Notes under the pieces: generated by a model
What the model was told of the DNA's origin: nothing
Seen by the model: the letters and a program-made list of their open reading frames with translations, nothing else
Database searches by the model: none
From: Rhodanobacter sp.
GTDB taxonomy: Bacteria; Pseudomonadota; Gammaproteobacteria; Xanthomonadales; Rhodanobacteraceae
Assembly (NCBI GenBank): GCA_026193555.1
Contig: JAPHUU010000152.1
Span: 1 to 23,518, forward strand
Reading direction: 5' to 3'
Length of the DNA: 23,518 nucleotides
Shown: one piece after another, positions 1 to 6,861 of the stretch
How positions within the stretch are numbered: position 1 is the first letter of the stretch
Layout: each line of letters starts with the position of its first letter
Made by a program: the position numbers and the translations under genes

Positions 1-246
1 GATCTGGCCGGGATTCCCGGCGAGCTGCCGACGATTCCGGGGGTCACCCTGCACCGCGTCGACGACCACACCCTGCAAGCGGAGATGGCGCGCAAGCAGG
101 ACCTCAACACCCTGTTCGCCGCACTCACCGACAACGGCATCACGGTGAACTCGATGCGCACCAAGACCAACCGGCTGGAGGAACTGTTCGTGCGTCTGGT
201 CGAGAACGGGCGACTCGAGCCGGCGCGCCAGGAGAAAACCGCATGA
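1..246 (+). CDS. yadG: ABC-2 type transporter ATP-binding protein, C-terminal fragment (YadG-like)
   Basis: Frame 1 is open from the left edge to a TGA at 244-246, giving the last 81 residues of a protein. The fragment lies beyond the nucleotide-binding motifs, so no Walker or signature sequence is visible. It is assigned from its end, which carries NSMRTKTNRLEELFVRLVENG; I recall nearly the same stretch (LSMRNKANRLEELFVSLV) at the C-terminus of E. coli YadG. In this family the protein is the cytoplasmic ATPase that powers an ABC-2 exporter of unknown substrate. Its stop overlaps the start of the permease gene as ATGA, so the two are translationally coupled, which supports the pairing. Confidence 0.85.
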   Translation, partial: DLAGIPGELPTIPGVTLHRVDDHTLQAEMARKQDLNTLFAALTDNGITVNSMRTKTNRLEELFVRLVENGRLEPARQEKTA

Positions 247-1019
247 GCACCTCTGCCAACCTGGTGGCGCTGTACACCATCACCCGCCGCGAAATCATGC
301 GCGTGGTGCGCATCTGGACGCAGACGCTGATTCCGCCGATGGTCACGATGACGCTGTACTTCGTGATCTTCGGCAAGCTGATCGGCAGCCGCATCGGCAC
401 GATCGAGGGCGGCTTCACCTACATGCAGTACATCGTGCCGGGGCTGGTGATGATGAGCATCATCAACAACAGCTATGCCAACATCTCCAGCTCGTTCTTC
501 GGCGCCAAGTTCCAGCGCTCGGTGGAGGAAATGCTGGTGTCGCCGATGCCGAACTGGGTGATTCTGACCGGCTACGTCACCGGTGCGGTGGCGCGCGGCC
601 TGGTGGTCGGCCTGCTGGTGCTGCTGATCGCACTGTTCTTCACCAGCCTGCAGGTGGTGCACCCGCTGATCACCTTTCTGTCGGTGCTGCTGGGCGCCAC
701 GATCTTCGCCCTGGCCGGCTTCGTCAACGCGGTCTATGCGAAGAAATTCGACGATATCGCGCTGGTGCCGACCTTCATCCTGACTCCGCTGACCTACCTG
801 GGCGGCGTGTTCTATTCGGTCAACATGCTGGGGGAGCCGTGGCAGGCGATCTCGCGGATCAACCCGATCCTGTACATGGTCAACGCGTTCCGTTTCGGCG
901 TGCTCGGCATCAGCGACGTCGGCATCGGCACCGCCTTCGCGGTGATGCTGGCCTTCGTCGTCGGACTGTCGCTGATGGCGCTGCACCTGCTCAAGCGGGG
1001 GATCGGGCTGCGTTCCTGA
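243..1019 (+). CDS. yadH: ABC-2 type transporter permease (YadH-like)
   Basis: A complete 258-residue inner-membrane protein, the usual length for YadH (about 256). It follows YadH closely as I remember it: RIWTQTLIPPMVTMTLYF near residues 22-39, GKLIGSRIG, YMQYIVPGL, SSFFGAKFQR, and in the last third FDDIALVPTFILTPLTYLGG, which is the ABC-2 signature region. About six hydrophobic segments are visible. It ends GIGLRS, matching the family's GRGLRS end. The ATG at 243 overlaps the stop of the ATPase gene (ATGA). The substrate is unknown; the ABC-2 permease class exports drugs, lipids or polysaccharides. A REP hairpin begins 7 bp after the stop and probably protects or ends the transcript. Confidence 0.93.
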   Translation: MSTSANLVALYTITRREIMRVVRIWTQTLIPPMVTMTLYFVIFGKLIGSRIGTIEGGFTYMQYIVPGLVMMSIINNSYANISSSFFGAKFQRSVEEMLVSPMPNWVILTGYVTGAVARGLVVGLLVLLIALFFTSLQVVHPLITFLSVLLGATIFALAGFVNAVYAKKFDDIALVPTFILTPLTYLGGVFYSVNMLGEPWQAISRINPILYMVNAFRFGVLGISDVGIGTAFAVMLAFVVGLSLMALHLLKRGIGLRS

Positions 1020-1026
1020 CAACATC

Positions 1027-1098
1027 GTAGGAGCGCACCCTGTGCGCGAGCTCTTCGTCAGATTAATGAGGAGCACCGCGCACAGGGTGCGCTCCTAC
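1027..1098. repeat. REP pair in inverted orientation (REPIN-like hairpin), copy 1
   Basis: A 72-bp element begins with GTAGGAGCGCACCCTGTGCG and ends with its inverted copy (CGCGCACAGGGTGCGCTCCTAC, written here as arm 1077-1098). The arms are about 22 bp each around a 27-bp middle. The GTAG head and the internal GCGCACCCTGTGCGC palindrome are typical of REP sequences of pseudomonads and xanthomonads, which are copied by RAYT-type transposases. A second copy lies at 1845-1920. This copy sits between yadH and the ribosome binding site of rluF. Confidence 0.9.
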
Positions 1099-1111
1099 AT
1101 TGAGGATTGAT

Positions 1112-1831
1112 ATGCGCGTCAACAAATACATCAGCGAGGCCGGTCTGTGCTCCCGTCGCGAGGCAGACGAGCTGCTGCTGGCCGGCCGCGTCACCATCAA
1201 TGGTGAAGTCGTCACGACCGGCGCCAAGGCGCTGGATGGCGACGAAGTGTGCGTGGACGGCGAGGTCGTGCGCATGCGCCAGCTGGCTGCCACCCCGGCG
1301 GCGAAGAAGGCCGTCTACATCGCGTTGAACAAGCCGGTCGGGATCACCTGCACCACCGAGAAGGGCGTCGACGGCAACATCATCGACTTCGTCGACCATC
1401 CGCAGCGGATCTTTCCGATCGGACGGCTGGACAAGGATTCCGAGGGGCTGATCCTGCTGACCAGCAACGGCGACATCGTCAACGAGATCCTGCGCTCGGA
1501 GAACAACCACGAGAAGGAATACCTGGTCGGTGTGAACAAGGCGGTCACCGACGAATTCCTGACCGGCATGGCGCGGGGCGTGCGCATCCACAACCAGATG
1601 ACCCAGCCCTGCCGAGTGCGCCGGATCGCCAAGTTCGGCTTCTCGATCGTGCTGACCCAGGGCCTGAACCGGCAGATCCGGCTGATGGCCGCCGCGTTCG
1701 GCTACCGCGTGACCCAGCTGCGCCGCGTGCGCATCGACAACGTCCGGCTGGCGCACCTGAAGGTCGGCCAGTGGCGCAACCTCACCGAAGCGGAGCTGAA
1801 AGGCCTGCTGCCCGGCCGCACCCAGTGGTAG
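1112..1831 (+). CDS. rluF: 23S rRNA pseudouridine synthase RluF family
   Basis: This 239-residue enzyme isomerises uridine to pseudouridine in RNA; E. coli RluF acts on 23S rRNA U2604 and on tRNA-Tyr. An S4 RNA-binding domain covers about residues 1-50 (RVNKYISEAGLCSRREAD). The catalytic domain has GRLDKDSEG with the nucleophilic Asp107, and LTQGLNRQIR near residue 190, both RluB/E/F hallmarks. The order and spacing match RluF (KPVGI, VDFV-like IDFVDHP, EKEYLV). An in-frame TTG at 1100 could extend it by four residues, but ATG 1112 is preferred because TGAGGA at 1101-1106 is well placed before it. The gene is bracketed by two REP-pair elements, each 13 bp from the coding ends. Confidence 0.92.
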   Translation: MRVNKYISEAGLCSRREADELLLAGRVTINGEVVTTGAKALDGDEVCVDGEVVRMRQLAATPAAKKAVYIALNKPVGITCTTEKGVDGNIIDFVDHPQRIFPIGRLDKDSEGLILLTSNGDIVNEILRSENNHEKEYLVGVNKAVTDEFLTGMARGVRIHNQMTQPCRVRRIAKFGFSIVLTQGLNRQIRLMAAAFGYRVTQLRRVRIDNVRLAHLKVGQWRNLTEAELKGLLPGRTQW

Positions 1832-1844
1832 TTCCGCGCCACCT

Positions 1845-1920
1845 GTAGGAGCGCACCCTGTGCGCGATGCTTTTTGCTCTTGCCGACGTCAAAAGCCTCG
1901 CGCACAGGGTGCGCTCCTAC
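1845..1920. repeat. REP pair in inverted orientation (REPIN-like hairpin), copy 2
   Basis: A 76-bp element with the same 20-base head as the copy at 1027 and the same inverted tail (ending CTCCTAC at 1920). Its middle differs, but has GCTTTTT against AAAAGC that can lengthen the stem. It lies between the convergent rluF and tsaD genes, 13 bp after rluF and 10 bp before the tsaD stop, where a strong hairpin could act as a two-way transcript end or protect both 3' ends. Confidence 0.9.
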
Positions 1921-1930
1921 AAGGGCGGGA

Positions 1931-2995
1931 TCAGGCCGCCGGCAGGCTCTGCAGATCCCAGCGCGGATGGACATCTACCGAATCGCCCTGCTGCTGCCCG
2001 CCGGCCAGCCGGATCGCGCCAGCCAGCGCGATCATCGCGCCATTGTCGGTGCAGAAATCCAGCCGCGGAAAATACACCTGAAACCCGTCCTTCGCGGCCG
2101 CGGCGGCCAGTTCGCTGCGCAATCGGCGGTTGGCGCCGACACCGCCGGCAATCACCAGCCGTCGGGCACCGCTGGCCTGCAACGCGCGACGACACTTGAT
2201 GATCAGGGTATCGACCACTGCCTCCTCGAATGCACGGGCGATGTCGGCCCGCGTTTGCGTGCTGTGGTCACTGGCCTTCCACGCCAGCAGCACCTGGGTT
2301 TTCAGGCCCGAGAAACTGAAATCCAGTCCCGGCCGATCGGTCATCGGGCGCGAGAACCTGAAAGCACCGGCGCGGCCCTGCTCGGCCAGTCGGGCCAGTT
2401 CCGGGCCACCGGGATACGGCAGCCCCATCATCTTGGCGGTCTTGTCGAACGCCTCACCGGCGGCATCGTCCAGCGTGTCGCCGAGTATCACGTAGTCGCC
2501 GATGGCCTTCACCTCGACCAGCATCGAGTGCCCGCCGGACACCAGCAGCGCCACGAACGGCGGCTGCGGCGGATCGTCCTCCAGCAGCGGGGCCAGCAAA
2601 TGCCCTTCCATGTGGTGGACTCCGATCGCCGGCACACCCAACGCCCAGGCCATCGCACGACCCGCCGACGCGCCGACCAGCAGCGCCCCGACCAGCCCGG
2701 GACCGGCGGTATACGCCACCCCGCCCAGGTCCTGCACGGTCAGGCCGGCCTCGGCCAACGCCTCGCGGATCAGCGGCAGCAATTTGCGCACATGGTCGCG
2801 ACTGGCCAGCTCCGGCACCACACCGCCATAGGCGGCATGCAGCTTGATCTGGCTGTACAGCGTATGCGCCAGCAGCCCTCGGCCCGGCGCGTCCGGCTCC
2901 CAGCGCAGCAGAGCGACGCCGGTTTCGTCACACGACGTTTCTATGCCCAGGATTACCCTGCGCCGAGATGGTTTTGAAAATTCTTTGATATCCAC
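1931..2995 (-). CDS. tsaD: tRNA N6-threonylcarbamoyladenosine transferase TsaD
   Basis: TsaD (also Gcp/YgjD) transfers the threonylcarbamoyl group from its adenylate onto A37 of ANN-decoding tRNAs, working with TsaB, TsaE and TsaC. The 354-residue protein shows the ASKHA signature [12 protein letters not shown] at residues 15-26, the metal-binding HxEGH (H128 and H132), VSGGHS, and [14 protein letters not shown]. Family length is about 335-345, so there are about 13 extra N-terminal residues. GTG at 2995 is the only usable start in frame before the conserved ILGIETS block, and no clear ribosome binding site precedes it. This 5' end overlaps the divergent promoter of rpsU, a classic neighbour of tsaD in gammaproteobacteria. 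The GTG start is the least certain point. Confidence 0.95.
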   Translation of the reverse strand: MDIKEFSKPSRRRVILGIETSCDETGVALLRWEPDAPGRGLLAHTLYSQIKLHAAYGGVVPELASRDHVRKLLPLIREALAEAGLTVQDLGGVAYTAGPGLVGALLVGASAGRAMAWALGVPAIGVHHMEGHLLAPLLEDDPPQPPFVALLVSGGHSMLVEVKAIGDYVILGDTLDDAAGEAFDKTAKMMGLPYPGGPELARLAEQGRAGAFRFSRPMTDRPGLDFSFSGLKTQVLLAWKASDHSTQTRADIARAFEEAVVDTLIIKCRRALQASGARRLVIAGGVGANRRLRSELAAAAAKDGFQVYFPRLDFCTDNGAMIALAGAIRLAGGQQQGDSVDVHPRWDLQSLPAA

Positions 2996-3003
2996 GGTAT
3001 ACT
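2974..3003 (+). promoter_or_regulatory. Sigma70-type promoter for rpsU
   Basis: TTGAAA at 2974-2979 and TATACT at 2998-3003 are separated by 18 bp, a close match to the vegetative consensus. A start near 3010 would give a leader of about 50 nt before rpsU. The -35 box lies inside the first codons of tsaD on the other strand and the -10 box lies just upstream of the tsaD GTG, so the two genes compete for the same DNA. Confidence 0.7.
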
Positions 3004-3063
3004 TCGCGGCTCGCCCTATTCAACAGTCCCGTATCCGCGGGAAGACTACCACTCGGAGTTTCC

Positions 3064-3279
3064 ATGCCCAACGTAAAAGTTCGCGAGAACGAGCCGTTCG
3101 AGATTGCTCTGCGTCGTTTCAAGCGTACCTGCGAAAAGGCCGGTGTCCTCGCTGAAACGCGCAAGCGTGAGTTCTACGAAAAGCCGACCCAGGAGCGCAA
3201 GCGCAAGCGCGCTGCCGCTGTAAAGCGCCACCTGCGTCGTCTTTCGCGTGACGTCTCGCGCAAGACCCGGTTGTACTGA
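3064..3279 (+). CDS. rpsU: 30S ribosomal protein bS21
   Basis: A 71-residue, strongly basic protein with the unmistakable bS21 sequence: [20 protein letters not shown] at residues 2-21, then [19 protein letters not shown] and an arginine-rich tail. It binds the 30S subunit near the anti-Shine-Dalgarno region and helps translation initiation. Length equals the E. coli protein. GGAG at 3055-3058 lies 5 nt before the ATG. It is the first gene of the macromolecular-synthesis operon, transcribed away from tsaD, with its own promoter and a terminator-like hairpin after it, an arrangement that lets it be made in excess over dnaG. Confidence 0.98.
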   Translation: MPNVKVRENEPFEIALRRFKRTCEKAGVLAETRKREFYEKPTQERKRKRAAAVKRHLRRLSRDVSRKTRLY

Positions 3280-3391
3280 GTTTCCCCGATCCGTCGATGT
3301 TCGGCGGATCCAGCGATGCCCCGGCGTCGCACAAAGGAAACACCGGTTGGTGCGGATTCTCGCCGCCACCGCAAGCATCGGGTCTGACCTG

Positions 3392-3431
3392 GCCGGTGTT
3401 GTCCCCACGGACAACGCCGGCTTTGTCGTTT
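3392..3431 (+). terminator. Intrinsic terminator or attenuator between rpsU and yqeY
   Basis: GCCGGTGTTGTCC at 3392-3404 pairs with GGACAACGCCGGC at 3409-3421 (13 pairs, one of them G-T) around a CCAC loop, followed by TTTGTCGTTT. It lies about 110 bp after the rpsU stop. In E. coli a leaky terminator in the same place between rpsU and dnaG reduces downstream expression; the same role is inferred here. Confidence 0.8.
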
Positions 3432-3471
3432 CCGTAGAATGGATTTTCCCGGACTTTCAGAGGTTACCGGC

Positions 3472-3918
3472 ATGACGCTCAAGCAGCAGCTCACCGAAGA
3501 CATGAAAAATGCCATGCGTGCCGGCGACAAACACCGGCTCGGGGTGATCCGGCTGATGCTGGCCGCGATCAAGCAGCGCGAGGTCGACGAACGCATCGAA
3601 CTGGATGACGTGCAGATACTGGCCACGCTGGAAAAGATGCTCAAGCAGCGGCGCGATTCGGTCAGCCAGTTCGATGCCGCCAACCGTGGGGATCTGTCCG
3701 CCATCGAACGTGCCGAGATGGAGGTGATCGACACCTACCTGCCGGCCAAGCTGGATGACGCCGAGATCGACGCACTGATCGACACTGCGATCAGCGAGAC
3801 GGGCGCCAGTACGGCCCGCGACATGGGCAAGGTGGTCGCCGCGGTGAAAGCCAAGGCCGCCGGACGTGCCGACATGGCCGTGGTCTCGGGCAAGATCAAG
3901 GCGCGTTTGAACGCCTGA
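3472..3918 (+). CDS. yqeY: GatB/YqeY domain protein
   Basis: A 148-residue protein typical of the YqeY family (about 147-150 residues), beginning MTLKQQLTEDMKNAMRAGDKHRLGVIRLML and ending with the tRNA-binding-like tail VVAAVKAKAAGRADMAVVSGKIKARL (quoted here only as family landmarks at residues 1-30 and 122-147). The tail resembles the GatB C-terminal domain of tRNA-dependent amidotransferase. The cellular role is not settled. An in-frame ATG at 3439 is rejected because AGAGG at 3459-3463 sits 8 nt before ATG 3472, where homologues start. It lies between rpsU and dnaG, as in Xanthomonas relatives. Confidence 0.93.
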   Translation: MTLKQQLTEDMKNAMRAGDKHRLGVIRLMLAAIKQREVDERIELDDVQILATLEKMLKQRRDSVSQFDAANRGDLSAIERAEMEVIDTYLPAKLDDAEIDALIDTAISETGASTARDMGKVVAAVKAKAAGRADMAVVSGKIKARLNA

Positions 3919-3948
3919 GGTCTCAGCGAGTCAGCCTGCTCGACAGGA

Positions 3949-3964
3949 CCGGGGACAACCCCGG
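3949..3964 (+). other. Short GC hairpin after yqeY
   Basis: CCGGGG, loop ACAA, CCCCGG forms a 6-bp perfect stem 30 bp after the yqeY stop and 18 bp before the ribosome binding site of the next gene. There is no T-run, so it is more likely an mRNA end-protecting or pausing structure than an intrinsic terminator. Confidence 0.35.
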
Positions 3965-3993
3965 CAGCCCTCACCCGTTGCAAGGAGAAATGC

Positions 3994-4167
3994 ATGTTGA
4001 AGTGGGCCATTGTTTTCGCCATCGTCTCGCTGATTTCCGGCTGGCTCGGTTTCGGTGGCGTTTCCGGCGCCACCGCCATGATCGCCAAGGTGCTGTTCGT
4101 GTGCTTCCTGATCCTGTTCGTGCTGGCCATGCTGGCCGTGATAGGGGTGTTCAGCATCGTCCTTTGA
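3994..4167 (+). CDS. Small two-helix membrane protein, DUF1328 (YtjA) family
   Basis: A 57-residue gene, ATG 3994 to TGA 4165-4167. AAGGAGA at 3982-3988 is an excellent ribosome binding site 5 nt before the ATG. The product [20 protein letters not shown] (residues 1-20) continues [20 protein letters not shown] and then a second strongly hydrophobic segment. The LFGFGG-like kink (LGFGG at 18-22), two-helix layout and length match DUF1328/YtjA proteins, which are small inner-membrane proteins of unknown function, often linked to stress. Its position between yqeY and dnaG inside the macromolecular-synthesis locus is unusual. No function can be stated. Confidence 0.9.
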   Translation: MLKWAIVFAIVSLISGWLGFGGVSGATAMIAKVLFVCFLILFVLAMLAVIGVFSIVL

Positions 4168-4210
4168 GGGATGCCGTCCGGAAGGCGGCGAGAGGGTGCA
4201 TGGGAGCTCG

Positions 4211-4256
4211 GGTGCCATGCAGGGCACCGGATCCGGTGAAACGGCACCTTCACCGG
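4211..4256 (+). promoter_or_regulatory. Three overlapping inverted repeats upstream of dnaG
   Basis: GGTGCC (4211-4216) pairs with GGCACC (4223-4228). CACCGGATCCGGTG (4225-4238) is a perfect 14-bp palindrome. CCGGTGAA (4233-4240) pairs with TTCACCGG (4249-4256). Neighbouring stems share bases, so they cannot all form at once, and GGCACC recurs at 4243-4248 as an alternative partner for the first arm. This is the geometry of alternative RNA folds in attenuators, though it may also be a protein-binding site. No T-run follows. Confidence 0.45.
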
Positions 4257-4327
4257 CGAGACCGTCGCGGGCATCGATCCGGTCGCAGTCCTCGCCCGTT
4301 CTTCCGTCACGGCGGCGACACTCTACA

Positions 4328-6070
4328 ATGGCCCGAATGCGCGGCCTGATTCCCGACAGCTTCATCGATGAACTGCTTACCCGCGTCGACATCGTCGACG
4401 TGATCGAGCGGCGCGTGCCATTGAAGAAGGCCGGGCGCGAGTGGACGGCGTGCTGCCCGTTCCACAACGAGCGCTCGCCGTCGTTCTCGGTCAGCCCGGC
4501 CAAGCAGTTCTACCACTGCTTCGGCTGCGGCGCGCACGGCAGTGCGGTGAAGTTCCTGATGGATTACGAGCGGCTGGAGTTTCCCGACGCGGTCGAGGAA
4601 CTGGCGCAGACGGTCGGCCTGACGGTGCCGCGCGAAGGCGGCCGCGAGGCGGTACCGCGCGAGGACAAGACCGATCTCTACGCCCTGCTCGATGCCGCCG
4701 CCAGCTGGTACGAGAGCGAACTGCCGCGCAACGCCGACGCCCAGGCGTATTGCCGCAAACGCGGGCTGGACGCGGAGACGATCAAGCGCTTCCGGCTCGG
4801 CTGGGCGCCGGCGGGCTACGACGGCGTGATCAAGTCGCTGGGCAACTCGGACCGGCGCCGGCAGTTGCTGGATGAGGCGGGCATGATCGCCAGCAATGAT
4901 CGCGGCAAGTACGACCGTTTCCGCGAACGGCTGATGTTTCCGATTCTCGATCGCCGGGGGCGAGTCATTGCGTTCGGTGGCCGGGTGCTCAGTTCGGAAC
5001 AGTCGCCGAAATACCTCAATTCGCCGGAAACGCCACTGTTCCACAAGGGCCGCGAGCTGTTCGCGCTGTGGCAGGTGAAGCAGGCCAACCAGAACCTCGT
5101 GCGGATCGTGGTGGTCGAGGGCTACATGGACGTGATCGCCCTGCACCAGGCCGGACTACCGATTGCGGTGGCCACGCTGGGCACGGCGACCACGCCGGAG
5201 CACACCGAAGTGCTGTTCCGCGCCGCGCCGGACGTGGTGTTCTGCTTCGACGGCGACCGCGCCGGCCGTGCGGCCGCGTGGAAGGCACTGGAATCGGCGT
5301 TGCCGCGGCTGCGCGACGGCCGTCAGGCGTACTTCCTGTTCCTGCCCGATGGCGAGGATCCGGATTCACTGGTGCGCAAGGAAGGCAAGCCGGGCTTCGA
5401 GAAACGCATCAAGGAAGCGATGCCGCTGTCGGACTACTTCTTCAACGAGCTGTCGCACGACGTGGAGATGGGCAGCCTCGACGGCCGTGCACGATTGGCC
5501 GAACGGGCACGCCCCCTCATCGCGAAGCTGCCCGATGGGGCGTTTCGCGACCTGATGGCGCAGGAGCTTGAAAAGCGCAGCGGCGCCAGCGCACTGCTGC
5601 AGTCCGACCCGGCCTCGCGACGCGCCGTGCAGCGGCCCGTGGCCGTGCAGCGCAGCCTGGTGCGCAGCGCCATCTCGCTGCTGCTGGCACAGCCTGGCTT
5701 GGCCGATGCGGTGGAGAAGCCCTATCGCTTCCTGCGCCTGGACAAACCCGGCGTGGAGCTGCTGGCCGAGCTGCTCGACATGGCGCGTTCGCGGCCGGGC
5801 ATCAATCCGGCGATGCTGGTCGAATCCTTCGCCGAGCGACCGGAATATCCGTCATTGCAGAAACTGATGGCGGCGATCGCTGTCGGCGAGCCCGAGATGC
5901 AACGCGAGGAATTCTTCGACGCGCTGACGCGAATGGACGACCAGGCCACCACCCAGCGCCGCGATGCACTGACGGCCAAGAGTCGTGACAGCGCCCTCGA
6001 TCATGACGAGAAGGCCGAGTTGCGCGAGCTGCTGGCCGCGCGGGCACGACCACCGGCCACAGCGCCTTGA
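4328..6070 (+). CDS. dnaG: DNA primase DnaG
   Basis: DnaG makes the RNA primers for DNA replication and is recruited by the DnaB helicase. From ATG 4328 the protein has 580 residues (E. coli 581). The CHC2 zinc site is C43, H46, C64, C67 within ACCPFHNERSPSFSV and FYHCFGCGAHG. The catalytic RNA polymerase domain holds LMDYERLEFPDAVEELA and the TOPRIM motifs EGYMDV (about residue 264) and FDGDRAGR (about residue 308). The last 140 residues form the helicase-binding domain. No good ribosome binding site precedes 4328; TACAAT at 4324-4329 overlaps the codon and a second ATG follows at 4337, so a leaderless start at 4337 (577 residues) is possible. rpoD does not follow. Confidence 0.97.
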   Translation: MARMRGLIPDSFIDELLTRVDIVDVIERRVPLKKAGREWTACCPFHNERSPSFSVSPAKQFYHCFGCGAHGSAVKFLMDYERLEFPDAVEELAQTVGLTVPREGGREAVPREDKTDLYALLDAAASWYESELPRNADAQAYCRKRGLDAETIKRFRLGWAPAGYDGVIKSLGNSDRRRQLLDEAGMIASNDRGKYDRFRERLMFPILDRRGRVIAFGGRVLSSEQSPKYLNSPETPLFHKGRELFALWQVKQANQNLVRIVVVEGYMDVIALHQAGLPIAVATLGTATTPEHTEVLFRAAPDVVFCFDGDRAGRAAAWKALESALPRLRDGRQAYFLFLPDGEDPDSLVRKEGKPGFEKRIKEAMPLSDYFFNELSHDVEMGSLDGRARLAERARPLIAKLPDGAFRDLMAQELEKRSGASALLQSDPASRRAVQRPVAVQRSLVRSAISLLLAQPGLADAVEKPYRFLRLDKPGVELLAELLDMARSRPGINPAMLVESFAERPEYPSLQKLMAAIAVGEPEMQREEFFDALTRMDDQATTQRRDALTAKSRDSALDHDEKAELRELLAARARPPATAP

Positions 6071-6096
6071 ACCCCGATACACGCACCGCACCCGGT

Positions 6097-6116
6097 GACC
6101 AGGATGCAACCTGGTC
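6097..6116 (+). terminator. Hairpin after dnaG
   Basis: GACCAGG (6097-6103) pairs with CCTGGTC (6110-6116) around ATGCAA, 26 bp after the dnaG stop. No T-run follows, so termination here is only a guess; it may just protect the 3' end of the dnaG message. Confidence 0.35.
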
Positions 6117-6197
6117 GCTGATGGACGTTGCGCCGACTGTGGGATCATGTGCGCCCGTCAGCGGGATGCGCGACGAGTGCCATGAAGAAGGATGTCG

Positions 6198-6824
6198 ATG
6201 GATCTGCTCAATCAACTGATCACGATCTTCGCCGAGAACGGCTATATCGCGGTGTTCATCGCGTTGATGATCTGCGGTGCCGGACTGCCGCTGCCGGAGG
6301 ACATCACCCTGGTCGCCGGCGGCGTGATCGCCGGACTGGGCTACGCGAATGTGCATGCGATGTTCGCGCTGGCGATGTTCGGCGTACTGCTGGGGGATTC
6401 GGCGATCTTCCTGCTCGGCCATCACTACGGCGCGCGCATCATGCAGTGGCGGCTGGTGGCGCGCGTGCTGACGCCTGCCCGCTACGCCAAGGTGCAGGAG
6501 AAGTTCCACCGTTTCGGCAATCGCATGTTGTTCATCGCGCGCTTCCTGCCCGGCATGCGGACCACGGTCTACCTCACCGCGGGGATGACCCATCGGGTGT
6601 CGTTCCTGCGCTTCCTGCTGCTCGACGGACTGGCCGCGCTGATCAGCGTGCCGTTCTGGGTCTATCTGGGATACTTCGGTGCCGACAACCACCAGTGGCT
6701 GGTGAAGTGGGTCGGTCGCGGGCAGAGTGGCCTGTGGGCCGTAGTCGGCATTCTTGCGCTGGGCCTGCTGGCGCTGTGGTGGCGACAGCGTCGGCGCAGC
6801 GCTCAAACCAAGTCCGACGACTGA
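6198..6824 (+). CDS. DedA family membrane protein
   Basis: A 208-residue polytopic inner-membrane protein of the DedA (SNARE-associated/VTT) family. Visible landmarks are the acidic re-entrant segment GAGLPLPEDITLVAGG near residues 29-44 and FIARFLPGMRTTVYLTAG near 114-131, which hold the conserved acidic and arginine residues of the family, followed by two more membrane segments and a basic tail. DedA proteins are needed for membrane homeostasis; some flip polyprenyl phosphate or phospholipid, so a lipid-carrier role is plausible but not shown. ATG 6198 is preferred over ATG 6192 because AAGAAGG at 6185-6191 is correctly spaced only for 6198. It sits where rpoD would be expected. Confidence 0.9.
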   Translation: MDLLNQLITIFAENGYIAVFIALMICGAGLPLPEDITLVAGGVIAGLGYANVHAMFALAMFGVLLGDSAIFLLGHHYGARIMQWRLVARVLTPARYAKVQEKFHRFGNRMLFIARFLPGMRTTVYLTAGMTHRVSFLRFLLLDGLAALISVPFWVYLGYFGADNHQWLVKWVGRGQSGLWAVVGILALGLLALWWRQRRRSAQTKSDD

Positions 6825-6861
6825 GCACCCCGCCATCCGACATCCCGCCCGCCTCCTCCCG

